Shown: one piece after another, positions 36,473 through 47,225 of the stretch
How the letters are laid out: every line of letters starts with the position of its first letter
Numbering within the stretch: position 1 is the first letter of the stretch
Origin: Malania oleifera
Lineage: Eukaryota; Streptophyta; Magnoliopsida; Santalales; Ximeniaceae
Length of the DNA: 64,000 nucleotides
Assembly: GCF_029873635.1 (NCBI RefSeq)
Contig: NC_080418.1
Coordinates: 151,397,748 to 151,461,747 of the forward strand
Reading direction: 5' to 3'
Translations under genes and position numbers: made by a program
Notes under the pieces: generated by a model
Database searches by the model: none
What the model saw: the letters and a program-made list of their open reading frames with translations, nothing else
What the model was told of the DNA's origin: nothing

Positions 36473-38335
36473 TGTAAGAACCCGACCCCAAATATGCAGA
36501 TTGAATAAATAACAAAAGGGTAAAAAGGTAAATTTTGTAGGCTTCGTCGATGAAGCCATTGTTCTTGTCGACGAAGGCCCTTATACTCTTCGTTTAGAGC
36601 CTCGTCTACAAAGAGACATCGAACGTGTCGTAAAATATCAGAATAGGGTTCGTCGCCAAAGGAGCTGGTTCATCGATGAAATGTGTGGATGATTTGTCGA
36701 CGAAGGTGCTGTTTCGTCGACGAGGTTGGCCGAGTCAAAGGGCTATAAATATCCTCTTTCATTGCTTAGTTGCTAAGAAAGCAAAAACTCTCTCTCTCTC
36801 TCTCTCTCCCTCTCTCTAGAACTAGTGAAATCTCTCATTCTCTCTTCGATTCTTCGTTGTTCGTCACCTGATTCAACAGTTCAACGTTACTACATGGATC
36901 AGGGGAGGAGTCTTTACGTTTTTAGTGGAACGAAAATTCGCTTCAAGGATTTTCAGGTTTTGACCCAAAACCGAGGTAAGGGTCCGATTTCAGTTTTGTT
37001 TCGGTATATATGTAGTAGTAAGAATTGTAGTGAAGTATAGTTCTTGGATGTTCAGGTTTTGGGAACTCAGTTTGTAGTTTTGGAGCTGTAGAGTTCGTAT
37101 TTTCGTATTCGGGAAAAGGTAAGGGGATTCTGTTTATATCAGTTATTTTTGGAAATTGGAATAGGTAAACATGTAGTTTACGATTGTATGTATGTTTTGG
37201 TTACTTATTTAGGAAAATCTATCGAGTGAAAATGTGGTATTTTCGGGTTACAAATTTTGGGATATTGGGGGTTTCAGGTATCATCTCTGTTTCTGTTTAA
37301 AAATTGTATGTTGTATAAAGCTGTAGTATTGAGATAATCGTACCTGTATTTGTATTAAACTCTATTTTCTCGAATTGAAAACGATATGATTTGTTGTATA
37401 CTCAAATAAGTGTGGAATGAAATGTTGTATGTAAAATATTCTAGGGTTTTGTAAAATAGTTAGGGGCGGCTAATTACCGTACGTTGATGAGTAAAAGGAC
37501 ATAAGTTCCAAAATTGTTCAAGGTTTTGTAAATCAGTTAAGTGCGGCTAATTACTGTACGCTGAATCAGTTAGGGGCAGCTAATTATCGTACGCTAATGG
37601 CATGTCTTGGCTAATTATCGTGGGCTAGAGTGTCCGACTTTATATCCGATGAGTGTGAAATATCACCACTTTGTTCTGACTGGTCACCAATGGGTGTGTG
37701 TGGACACTGTACTGGTAATGGTATCGATGTGAGGCTTTGCTTATCATAGGGTATCGTGTGCTTGAGTGTGACGACACTGACCATATATTTGGTATCGTAT
37801 GTACTAGAATTGAATTTTGAAAATACTGGAACTGTATCGTGTTATGTTTTATCCTGAAATAACACTTGTATGTCACACACTGATATAACCTACTTTCTTC
37901 CTTACTAAGAGGTGTCTCACACCGAATATACAAATGTTTTTTTTTTCAGGCCCTTCGGGTAGCTGAAACTAACATCCTAGCGTCCGGAAGCGCGTGTGTC
38001 AGTTAGCTACGTTTAGTACCTATGTAGGTATGACTTTTGTAACTGGGTTGTCAATTGTGGGTTTTGTAGACACCCGGAGTATGTATTGTATTCTGGGATG
38101 TATAATTCCAGTTATGTATAGACTCTGGTATGGTATGATGTATGTATAGAAAGAATATTTTCGTTGCGTATTTGATGAGTATGGGCATGTATGTAATTGT
38201 GTATAGGGTTTACATGTACCCCACAGGGTCGGACCTGCATTCAGTATAGTATCATGTATATTTTTAAATGATACAGAGACATGTTAGGTTACTATATTCA
38301 CACCTGGGACCCATCCGAAGGTTTGAGGTGTGACA
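36473..38335 (+). mobile_element. Gypsy LTR related to element A's LTR
   Basis: It begins TGTAAGAACCC and ends GAGGTGTGACA (1863 bp). TATAAAT lies at 36744-36750, a CT tract just after, and about seven TTCGTCGACGAA-type palindromes at 36540-36730. A primer-site-like TGGCATTAGAG follows at 38340, so it acts as a 5' LTR. It is a sister of the LTR at 14345-16243, not of the LTR that closes this nest at 40849. Confidence 0.85.
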
Positions 38336-40848
38336 GCTTGGCATTAGAGTGAGCTTCTGAGTATTGCACTATTATTGCAATATCTAAAGGAGTTCTTATT
38401 CGATTTTGGTTTCTAAAAATATTTTCAAATCATTTTCAAATATCTTGCGTGTTTCATTTTGAGGAAAATTCTTGGAGAGATATTTGCTTATGTTCTAAAG
38501 ATCTTTGTTGCAATATTCTTTGATTAGTATTATCTTTTAAATGCAAAAATCAAACCATTTTTGCAACAAAATCTATATATATCAAATTTGAATGAGACAA
38601 TAGCTATGAGCGGAGTTTTTAGGAATTGAAGCAGAGGCTTCTCACGGCACCAGTGCTGATCATCCCGACAGGGGGTGAGGGTTATGTTATCTACAGTGAT
38701 GCGTCCTTGAATGGACTTGGCTGTGTATTGATGCAACATGGTAGAGTAGTAGCGTATGCTTCTAGACAGTTAAAAGAATATGAAAAGAACTACCCTACCC
38801 ACGATCTTGAGTTAGCTATAGTAGTACATGCATTGAAGATTTGGAGACATTATTTGTATGGCGAGCAATGTGAAATTTTCTTTGATTATAAGAGTCCAAA
38901 GTACTTTTTTCACTCAAAAGGATCTGAACATGAGGCAGAGAAGGTGGTTGGAGCTTATTAAAGATTTTGATTGCACCTTCAGTTATCATCTAGGGAAAAC
39001 AAACCTGGTAGCTAATGCGTTGAGCAGGAAGTCTATGGGACCAGCGTTGGCAGCTATGGAGATTCAGTATCCGATCATGATGGATCTGGAAAGACTACGC
39101 ATTTGGTTGTGAGTGTTCCACAGGTATGTATTGCTAGTCTAATGGTGCACCCTACTCTATAGGAAAGGACTAAAGTTGTTCAGAAAGATAATCCAAAGTT
39201 AGCAGAGGTAATGGTTAGATTACAAAATGGTCAGGGAGAAATATTCTGTATTGCAGATGATAGAGCTTTGCAGTTCCGTTCCAGATTATGTGTTCCTGCT
39301 GATGCTAATATCAGGAAGACCATCTTAGAGGAGGCTCATAGATCTTTGTATACAATTCATCCTGGCAGCACGAAAATGTATAGGGATCTAGGAGAGTCTT
39401 ATTGGTGGAGTGGTATGAAGAAATAAATTGCTAAATATGTAGCACAATGTTTGACGTGTCTGCAAGTAAAAGTTGAGCACCAGAGGTCGGCAGGCCAGTT
39501 GCAGCCACTTTTTATCCCAGAGCATAAATGAGATCACATATCTATGAATTTTGTAACAGGGTTGTCGTCAGCGTTGTATGGTCAAAATGCTATTTGAGTG
39601 ATTGTAGAACGTTTGACTAAGACCGCCTATTTCCTTCCTATCAAGATCAGCTACTCTCTTAACCATTTGACAGAGATTTATATTCAAGAGATAGTTCATT
39701 CTCACAAAGGGCCAGTATTTATGGTGTCAAATCGGGACACGCGTTTCACGTCACGATTTTAGGGGAGCTTGCAGGAAGCTCCAGGGTCTCAGCTATCTTT
39801 TAGAACGACATTCCACCCTCAGTCAGATGGCCAAATTGAGAGGACGATAAAGATATTATAAGATATGCTTCGAGCATGCATGCTAGATTTTTAGGGTAGT
39901 TGAACCCAGTTTATGCTGCTGGTGGAGCTTGCATACAATAACAGTTATCAGACCAGCATTGACATGACACATTTTGAGAAGTTCTATGGTAGGAAATGTC
40001 GTTCTCCTTTAATTTTGGGATGAGAAGGGTGAGCAGCGAGTTGTGGGACCAAAGTTAGTATAACAAGCGTGTGATAAGGTTCGACTTATTGATAGAATCA
40101 GTGCCGTTTAGAGCCCACAGAAGAGTTACACGGATAACCGCCGCAGGAAGTTGGAGTTTGATATTAGTAACCATGTGTTTTTGAAAATAGCTCCGTTAAA
40201 AGGGGTTATAAGGTTTGGGAAGAAAGGTAAACTTAGTCCTAGGTTTATTAGCCCATTTGAGATTCTAGAGAAAGTGGGGCTGGTTGTCTATAGGTTAGCT
40301 ATACCATATATATTGTCCAGGATGCACGACGTATTCCATGTTTCCATATTGAGGAAATACATTCTAGATCCTTCTCATGTAATCAGTTGTGGTGAATTAG
40401 AACTCAGTAATTCACTAGTTTATGAGGAGGTACCAGTACAGATTCTGGACAAGAAGGAGCAGGAATTGCGTAATAAGAAGATTCCTCTCATAAAAATTTT
40501 GTGGAGAAATCACGCGTTAAAAAAGGCTTCTTGAGAGCTCGAGGAACAGATAAGGCAGAAATACCAACAATTGTTCCAAGAGGTTTAGTCATAACCAGGG
40601 AAAGTGTAAATAGTTAGGTAATGTTTCTTTTGCAGGTACATGTAGTAGTTTAGTTAATAAGTAGTCTTTTAGTTTTGGGGAAAATTTTATTTTATATATG
40701 TAATCTCCCAGAACTTGAAATGTAACCACGGTATTCCTCCGCCATAAGTGAGGGTAAGTAATAAAATAAGTAGACCGTCTATCTTTAAGGGATGATGAAT
40801 CATATAGATAAAAAATTTCGAGGACGAAATTTTATAAAGAAGGGAGAA
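38336..40848 (+). pseudogene. Broken gypsy interior: RNase H, integrase, chromodomain-like tail
   Basis: The first 260 bp are AT-rich and unassigned. RNase H begins about 38615 ([29 protein letters not shown], then VANALSRKS). The integrase zinc finger is at about 39330-39480, the core at 39540-39960 and the tail at 40180-40560 (DVFHVSILRKYI, VPVQILDKKEQELRNKKIPL). The polypurine tract AGAAGGGAGAA precedes 40849. No gag, protease or RT is recognised. The motifs fit Del/Tekay. It is broken several times. Confidence 0.82.
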
Positions 40849-41566
40849 TGTAATGAACCGAATAATTATTGTAATTTAATAATAGAAGGAGGGGAGGAAA
40901 GAAGGAATTTTATTTGAAAATTTAACAGGGATTCGTCAACGAACACAAGGGATTCGTCGACGAGCACACATGAGGGGTTCATCGATGGGGACGTGTCTAG
41001 TCGACAAGAAAATACCGAGAAGATATATATCAGTTCTAAATTTTGACGATGAGGGTAAGCATTCGTTGACGAATTTCCTTCTTGACCTCGTCGACGAAGT
41101 GACATGGCTCGTCGACGAAGGTCAGTGTATAAATAGCCTTAACTTCATTTTTCAGCTGCAATTTCACGCACCAAACTTCATCTCTCTCTCATGTTCAACC
41201 CATCTCCCTTCTCTCTAAGTTTATGGGTCCGTTCTTCGCCGGATCGACGATCCGAAACCGCCACAACACTCCTGGGGAAGTTCTCTTCAAGTTTGATGGA
41301 GTGGATCATTGGTGGGGTTAGCTTCGACTCTATCCCAAGTTTAGGGTAAGACTTTTTATTTAATATTTGACTTTCTTGTAGTTGTAGAAATTGTACTAGT
41401 CAAGAAAATACTAAAATTTTGTTCTGAGAGATGTTGTTTTTAAGGTGTTGAATGGGGAACCTTGCGGGAGCAAGACTGGTTTATTTTGGGGGGCTTTTTT
41501 CAGGAATCAGGTAAGGGGATAAACTAAGTTAGTTGTTTTTCATGGAAATATATGTATAATTTTACA

Positions 41567-41608
<42 letters not shown>

Positions 41609-41754
41609 TTTATGTTTGGGAAAATACTATTGTAAATAATGATATGATTTAAATATGAGTAATACCCATTTTGTGTGGCATGAATAAAATTTATTATGGG
41701 AAGCTATTGTAGACACCCCAATTTTAACCAGGCCTTTCCGAGGAGACCTCATGT

Positions 41755-41960
41755 CAAAACCTTCCCACACGGTTGTGGACCCCACACATTCTTGTAGGTC
41801 CCACACTGGTTGTGGACCCCACACATACTTATAGGTCGCACATTGCTTGTGGACCCCACACATCCTTGTAGGTCCCACATTGCTTGTGAACCCCACACAT
41901 CTTTGTAGGTCCCACATTGCTTGTGGGCCCCACATATCTCCATTGGGCCCCACATGTGTT
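41755..41960 (+). repeat. About 37-bp tandem repeats in the solo LTR
   Basis: About five copies of a unit built on TTGTGGACCCCACACATCCT followed by TGTAGGTCCCACATTGC. Related words recur inside the larger minisatellite at 42345, 42790, 43310 and 43660. Confidence 0.8.
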
Positions 41961-41969
41961 GTGGGCCTC

Positions 41970-43810
41970 ACATCTCTTGGTATGCTAACTCGGATTCCTA
42001 CATCCGATGCACGTTGTCCCCTGGTACGCTAGTTCGGATTCCTACATATGATGCACGTTACCCCCCCTGGTACGCTTGCTCGGATTCCTACATCCGATGC
42101 ATGTTACCCCATCTGGTACGCTAACTCGAATTCCTACATCTGATGCACATTACTCCCTAGTACGCTAGCTCGGATTCCTACATCCGATGGACGTTACCCC
42201 CTTTGGTACGCTAGCTTGGGTTCCTACATCTGGTGCACGTTACCCGCTCTGGTACGCTAGCTCGGATTCTTACATCCGATGCACGTTACCTTCTTTGGCA
42301 TGCTTGTGCCTGCTAGCTTGGGTTCCTATAACTCTTAAATGGCTCGTGAACCCCACATTGCTTGTGGGCCGCATATATCTCCATTGGGCCCCACACGGTT
42401 TGTGGGCCCCACTTCTCCTGGTACGCTAGCTCGGATTCCTACATCCGGTGCACGTTACCCCCTCTAGTACGCTAGCTCAGATTCCTACATCCGACGCACG
42501 TTACCCCTTGGTACGCTAGCTCGGATTCCTACATCCGATGCATGTTACCCTCTGGTACGCTAGCTCGGATTCCTACATCTGACGCATGTTACTCCCTGGT
42601 ACGCTAGCTCGGATTCCTACATCCGATGCACGTTACCCCCTTTAGTACGCTAGCTCGGGTTCCTACATCCGGTGCACGTTACCCGCTCTGGTACGCTAGC
42701 TTGGATTCCTACATCCGATGCACGTTACCTCCTTTGGCATGCTTGTGCCTGCTAGCTCGGGTTCTTATAACCCTTAAATGGTTCGTGAACCCCACATTGC
42801 TTGTGGGCCCCACATATCTTGTAGATCCCACATTGCTTGTGGGCCCCACATATCTCCATTGGGCCCCATATGTGTTGTGGGCCCCATATCTCTTTGTACG
42901 CTAGCTCGGATTCCTGCATACGATGCATGTTACCCTATCTGGTACGCTAGCTCGGGTTCCTACATCCGATGCACGTTACCCCTTGGTACGCTAGCTCAGA
43001 TTCCTACATCCGATGCACGTTACCCCCTGGTACGCTAGCTCGGATTCCTACATCCAATGCACGTTACCCCATCTGGTACGCTAGCTCGGATTCCTACATC
43101 CGATGCACGTTACTCCCTCGTACGCTAGCTCGGATTCCTACATCCGATGCACGTTACCCCCTTTGGTACGCTAGCTTGGGTTCCTACATTCGGTGCACGT
43201 TACCCACTCTGGTACGCTAGCTCGGATTCCTACATCTGATGCACGTTACCTCCTTTGGCATGCTTGTGCCTGTCGGCTTGGGTTCCTATAACCCTTAAAT
43301 GGCTCATGGACCCCACATTGCTTGTGGGCCCCACATATCACCATTGGGCCCTACACGGTTTGTGGGACCCACTTCTCCTGGTACGCTAGCTCGGATTCCT
43401 ACATCCGGTGCACGTTACCCCCTGGTACGCTAGCTCGAATTCCTACATTCGATGCACGTTACCCCCTGGTACGCTAGCTCGGATTCCTACATCCGATGCA
43501 CGTTACCCCCTGGTACGCTAGCTCGGATTCCTAAATCCGGTGCACGCTACCCCCTCTGGTACGCTAGCTCGGATCCCTACGTCCGATGCACGTTACCTCT
43601 TTTGGCATGCTTGCACCTGCTAGCTCGGGTTCCTATAACCCTCAAATGGCTCGTGGACCCCACATTGCTGGTGGGCCCCACATATCTCAATTGGGCCCCA
43701 TATGGTTTGTGGGCCCCACTTCTCCGGGTATGCTAGCTCAGATTACTACATTCAATACACGTTATCCCCTTTGGTACGCTAGCTCGGATCGACATATCCG
43801 GTGCCCTGGT
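41970..43810 (+). repeat. About 44-bp minisatellite with higher-order structure
   Basis: Roughly three dozen copies of a 43-46-bp unit built on GGTACGCTAGCTCGGATTCC followed by TACATCCGATGCACGTTACC and a variable C/T tract. Four blocks starting GGCATGCTTG (about 42297, 42736, 43256 and 43604) with CCCACATTGCTTGTGGGCCC interrupt the array at intervals of about 350-520 bp, giving a higher-order pattern. Long frames across it are repeat artefacts. Confidence 0.92.
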
Positions 43811-43909
43811 AGCTCGGGTTCCTATAACCCTCAAAAGGCTTGTGGACCCCACATGGCGTGTGGGCCCCACACATCTCCGATGGGCTCCGCACAGCTTCTA
43901 GAACCCTCA

Positions 43910-43951
<42 letters not shown>
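43910..43951. repeat. (ATT)n microsatellite
   Basis: About 13 ATT units, between the minisatellite and the 93-bp repeats of the solo LTR. Confidence 0.95.
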
Positions 43952-43952
<1 letters not shown>

Positions 43953-43980
43953 TATTTTGTCAAATGCAAGCATACTTTGT

Positions 43981-44540
43981 CCCCCCATCATCATTCACCA
44001 CATGTCATGTTTTCTCCCTTTATCATTCTTCCCATGCTATATTCCATTCATCATTCTTCATCCCATACTTTGTCCCCCCCATCATCACTCATCACATGTC
44101 ATGTTTCCTCCATTTATCATTCTTCCCATACTATATTCTCTTCATCATTCTTCATCTCATACTTTGTCCCCCCATCATCACTCACCACATGTCATGTTTC
44201 CTCCATTTATCATTCTTTCCATACTATATTCTCTTTATCATTCTTCATCTCATACTTTGTCCCCTCATCATCACTCACCACATGTCATGTTTCCTCCCTT
44301 TATCATTCTTCCCATACTATATTCCCTTCATCATTCTTCATCCCATACTTTGTCCCCCCATCATCACTCACCACATGTCATGTTTCCTCCCTTTATCATT
44401 CTTCCCATACTATATTCCCCTCATCATTCTTCATCCCATACTTTGTTCCCCCCATCATCACTCATCACATGTCATGTTATCTCCTTTTACCATTCTTCCC
44501 ATGCTAATTTCCCTCCATCATTCTTCCCCCCATCATCACA
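43981..44540 (+). repeat. 93-bp tandem repeats
   Basis: Five full copies and a partial one start at about 43981, 44074, 44168, 44261, 44354 and 44447. Each opens with a C-run and CATCATCACTCACCACATGT, then pyrimidine-rich TCATTCTTCCCATAC text. Because 93 is a multiple of three, open frames run through the array on the plus strand; they are not genes. Confidence 0.92.
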
Positions 44541-44702
44541 CCATTATGTCTTCTTTCCTATGCTTGCCCCAAGCTAAGCCTATAAATAGCCCTCTTATTC
44601 CAAGCACAAAGGGGAGGAGAGTTCTTGGTGGTGGTAAGGAGAAGATTTAAAATATTGAAATTTTCTATTATAAGTTTGTAAAGCTAGTTTTTTTTTAGTG
44701 AA

Positions 44703-45054
44703 GATCAAGAGGTCGATTGATCCTATTTCCTATCGGTGCTGAGTCACCCCATTTGAAGAAGGCACTCTGTAGTGCCTCGAGTCAGAACTCAAGAACAACT
44801 CTCGGGAAGACGCTGTAGAGCGGCCCTAGTAGACTCACCAATAGGAAAAGAAGACTGGAGCAGAGGAAAACGAAAGAAGATCAAGCGGTCGACTGATCCC
44901 GTTTCCTACTGGTGCCGGGTCACTCCATTTGAAGAAGGTACTCCCTAGTGCCTCGAGTCGGAGTTCAAGAACAACCCTTGGGAAGGCGCTGTAGACTAAC
45001 CCCTGCGGATTCACAGACAGGAGAAGAAGACCAGAGGAGAAAAAGACGATAGGT
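44703..45054 (+). repeat. 176-bp tandem duplication downstream of the solo-LTR promoter
   Basis: Copies begin at 44703 and 44879 with GATCAAG.GGTCGA.TGATCC and share CATTTGAAGAAGG.ACTC and GTGCCTCGAGTC. They lie about 120-470 bp after the TATA box, so they would be in the LTR transcript. Confidence 0.85.
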
Positions 45055-46971
45055 AAAACCAATGAACTTTCTCTTCCTATGTTACACCTCCGCCCCCCTT
45101 TCCCAAACCGACCTCTACTGGTTTATTTGATTCTATTTCATTTCTTATTTAATTTTAAAAGGCTTCTTTTTAACTCATAAAAAATAAAAAAGGAAATTTC
45201 ATAAAAGACACAAAAATTCAAAAAAAATTGTCAAAGAAAATTCAAAAATTCTTAAGGCTTTGAAACTTATTTACATTTGAAAATTTTTGAAGAAAATCCA
45301 AGAAAGTTTCCAACATGTTTGGCAAAGGTTAGATCTGTTTCCTTACATTCAAAATTTTCAAAAATACATTCTAAAGTCATGTCTTTAAAACTATGACTTT
45401 CATGATTGTTGTCTAAAATTCTGTTGTATTCGGAAGAACATTGGAAAATCCTAAAAAATCAATGGTCTCGACCAAGACCTTAAACTGGTTTTCCCCCAAA
45501 CTGGTCAACATTTGACCGGCTCACCATTCCCGAACTGATTCACCTCGGTTTTCTCCATTTCGCTTGTATATTATTGTTGTATCCATAAAATTCACAAAAA
45601 TCATGAAATTTTCAAAAATTCCAAAAAATATTTTCACATTTTGATTTCAATTGATTTCATTTGTGTTATTTTGAAAGTTTGGGAAAAATCACAAAAATCA
45701 TTTTCACACTTAGGAAAAATCACAAAAATGTCTTTTTAGGCACAAGAAAAAAATCATTCCAATCTCGAACAAATTTCAAAAACCTCCCGAAATAGTATTT
45801 TTGATACTTAAAAAAAAAAAAACCTATAGATTTCAAAATCCTCGGGAGCGTATTTTGTATCCTATTTTCGATTTTCCTTCCCGATGATTGCGACCAAGAG
45901 CATTGGCTCTTTGGGGTATTGGATTGTCCCGGTTTTGAGGGAATACCTATATAGTATTTTCATTTTTTTGACTTTTGAAAGGGAGTAATCTTTAAAGGCT
46001 TATTACATTTATTTCTAGAAAACTCTTTATTAATCTGGTACCGTTCGTAAGAACGAGCGTGTATGAGGTGTTAATACCTTCCCCTTGCGTAACCATACTC
46101 CTGAGCCCGACTTTGGTGACGCAGACCGATTTTACCCCTAACAGGGTAGCAATCAAGTGTTCTAACCACACTTCAAAAGGTTAGTGGCGACTCCACCACA
46201 CATCGTTTTCCACGAAAATTCATATTTTCAAAATACACATTCATTTTTCCCGGTTCGCAAGCCGAACCCATTTTTAACCAGAGATTGGTTCTCTAGACCG
46301 GGTCCGGGACGTCGCGACAGCTATGTTTGCAAAATAAGTATGGTTTACTATTTTCTAGAAAGATGTTAAAATGATACAAAGTTTTATATGATATACCGGC
46401 ATATGGGCCAAGGGTTTTATTATGATATATCGGTGTACAGGATGAGGGTTTTCTTATATGATATGCCGGTGTATGGGCCGAGCCTTTTATATGATATGTT
46501 AGCATACAGGCTGAGAATTTTATTTGGTGTGTAATACGGCGTACCGTCCGTGATTGATAAAATACAAAATGACGGCGCAAGGGCTAAAGATTTTCATGTT
46601 ATATTATGAAAATGATATGATTATATTAACTTGACAAATGTTATTATGAAATAGTTATGTATCATTATTTGGAAATATGCTATATGATATCAGAACCTGG
46701 TTGGCTTGGTTTAGGCTTTCACAAGCACGGTACCATAGCTATACGATCACGATCATGATATGTTAGTGCTACCACTAGCCGTACGGGGTAGTGGGAGAAT
46801 GATAGCTGATGTGGTTTATAATAGTGTTGGCGCCCCTAGTGTACGAACCAGTAGAGGTAGACCCATCGTACTTATAGACTTTTGCTTTTGATTCGGCAGT
46901 GGTCGACCAACCATTATCGGGTCTCGCCTTCGGGCCGCACAACATGTGGGGGTAAGACATGACACTAGCCA

Positions 46972-47182
46972 TGTAATAACTAGGAAAAAAAATTTTAAAA
47001 AAATTAATTAAAATTATTAATTAATTAAGTGGTTAAACACTATTAAATACATGTATTAAATAAACAAATAAAAATAAATAGTATGAAAAAAAAAGTAATT
47101 AATAATTAATTAATGAATTAATTAAATATTATTAAAATAAATAAATAAATAAAAAAAATAGTAAAGAAAAAAAATGGAATAA

Positions 47183-47225
<43 letters not shown>

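Larger units (their letters stand above)
41708..46319 (+). mobile_element. 4.6-kb solo LTR, Tat/Ogre-like, packed with minisatellites
   Basis: It starts TGTAGACACCCC and ends GTCGCGACA (4612 bp), flanked by a perfect 5-bp duplication GCTAT (41703-41707 and 46320-46324). The GTTAGTGGCGACTCC segment near 46180 and the terminal CGTCGCGACA are familiar from Tat/Ogre-type LTRs; the lineage call is tentative. TATAAATA at 44581-44588 marks a Pol II promoter after the repeat-rich U3. Only the LTR is present, so the interior was lost by LTR recombination. It is inserted in the gypsy LTR beginning 40849. Confidence 0.85.

Noticed and set aside
36473-38335. Solo LTR interpretation
   Set aside because: The flanks (TTTCC left, GCTTG right) do not match, and a primer-site-like TGGCATTAGAG follows, so it is better read as a 5' LTR.
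41627-43736. Overlapping frames on both strands in the minisatellite
   Set aside because: Translations are repeats of the 37-bp and 44-bp units with no conserved domain; they change frame with each unit.
41970-43810. CRISPR-like appearance of regularly spaced repeats
   Set aside because: The units are contiguous and similar throughout, with no unique spacers, and sit in a plant LTR; this is a minisatellite.
43586-44650. 354-, 245- and 176-codon plus-strand frames
   Set aside because: They cross a microsatellite and 93-bp tandem repeats whose period is a multiple of three; the open frames follow from the repeats.
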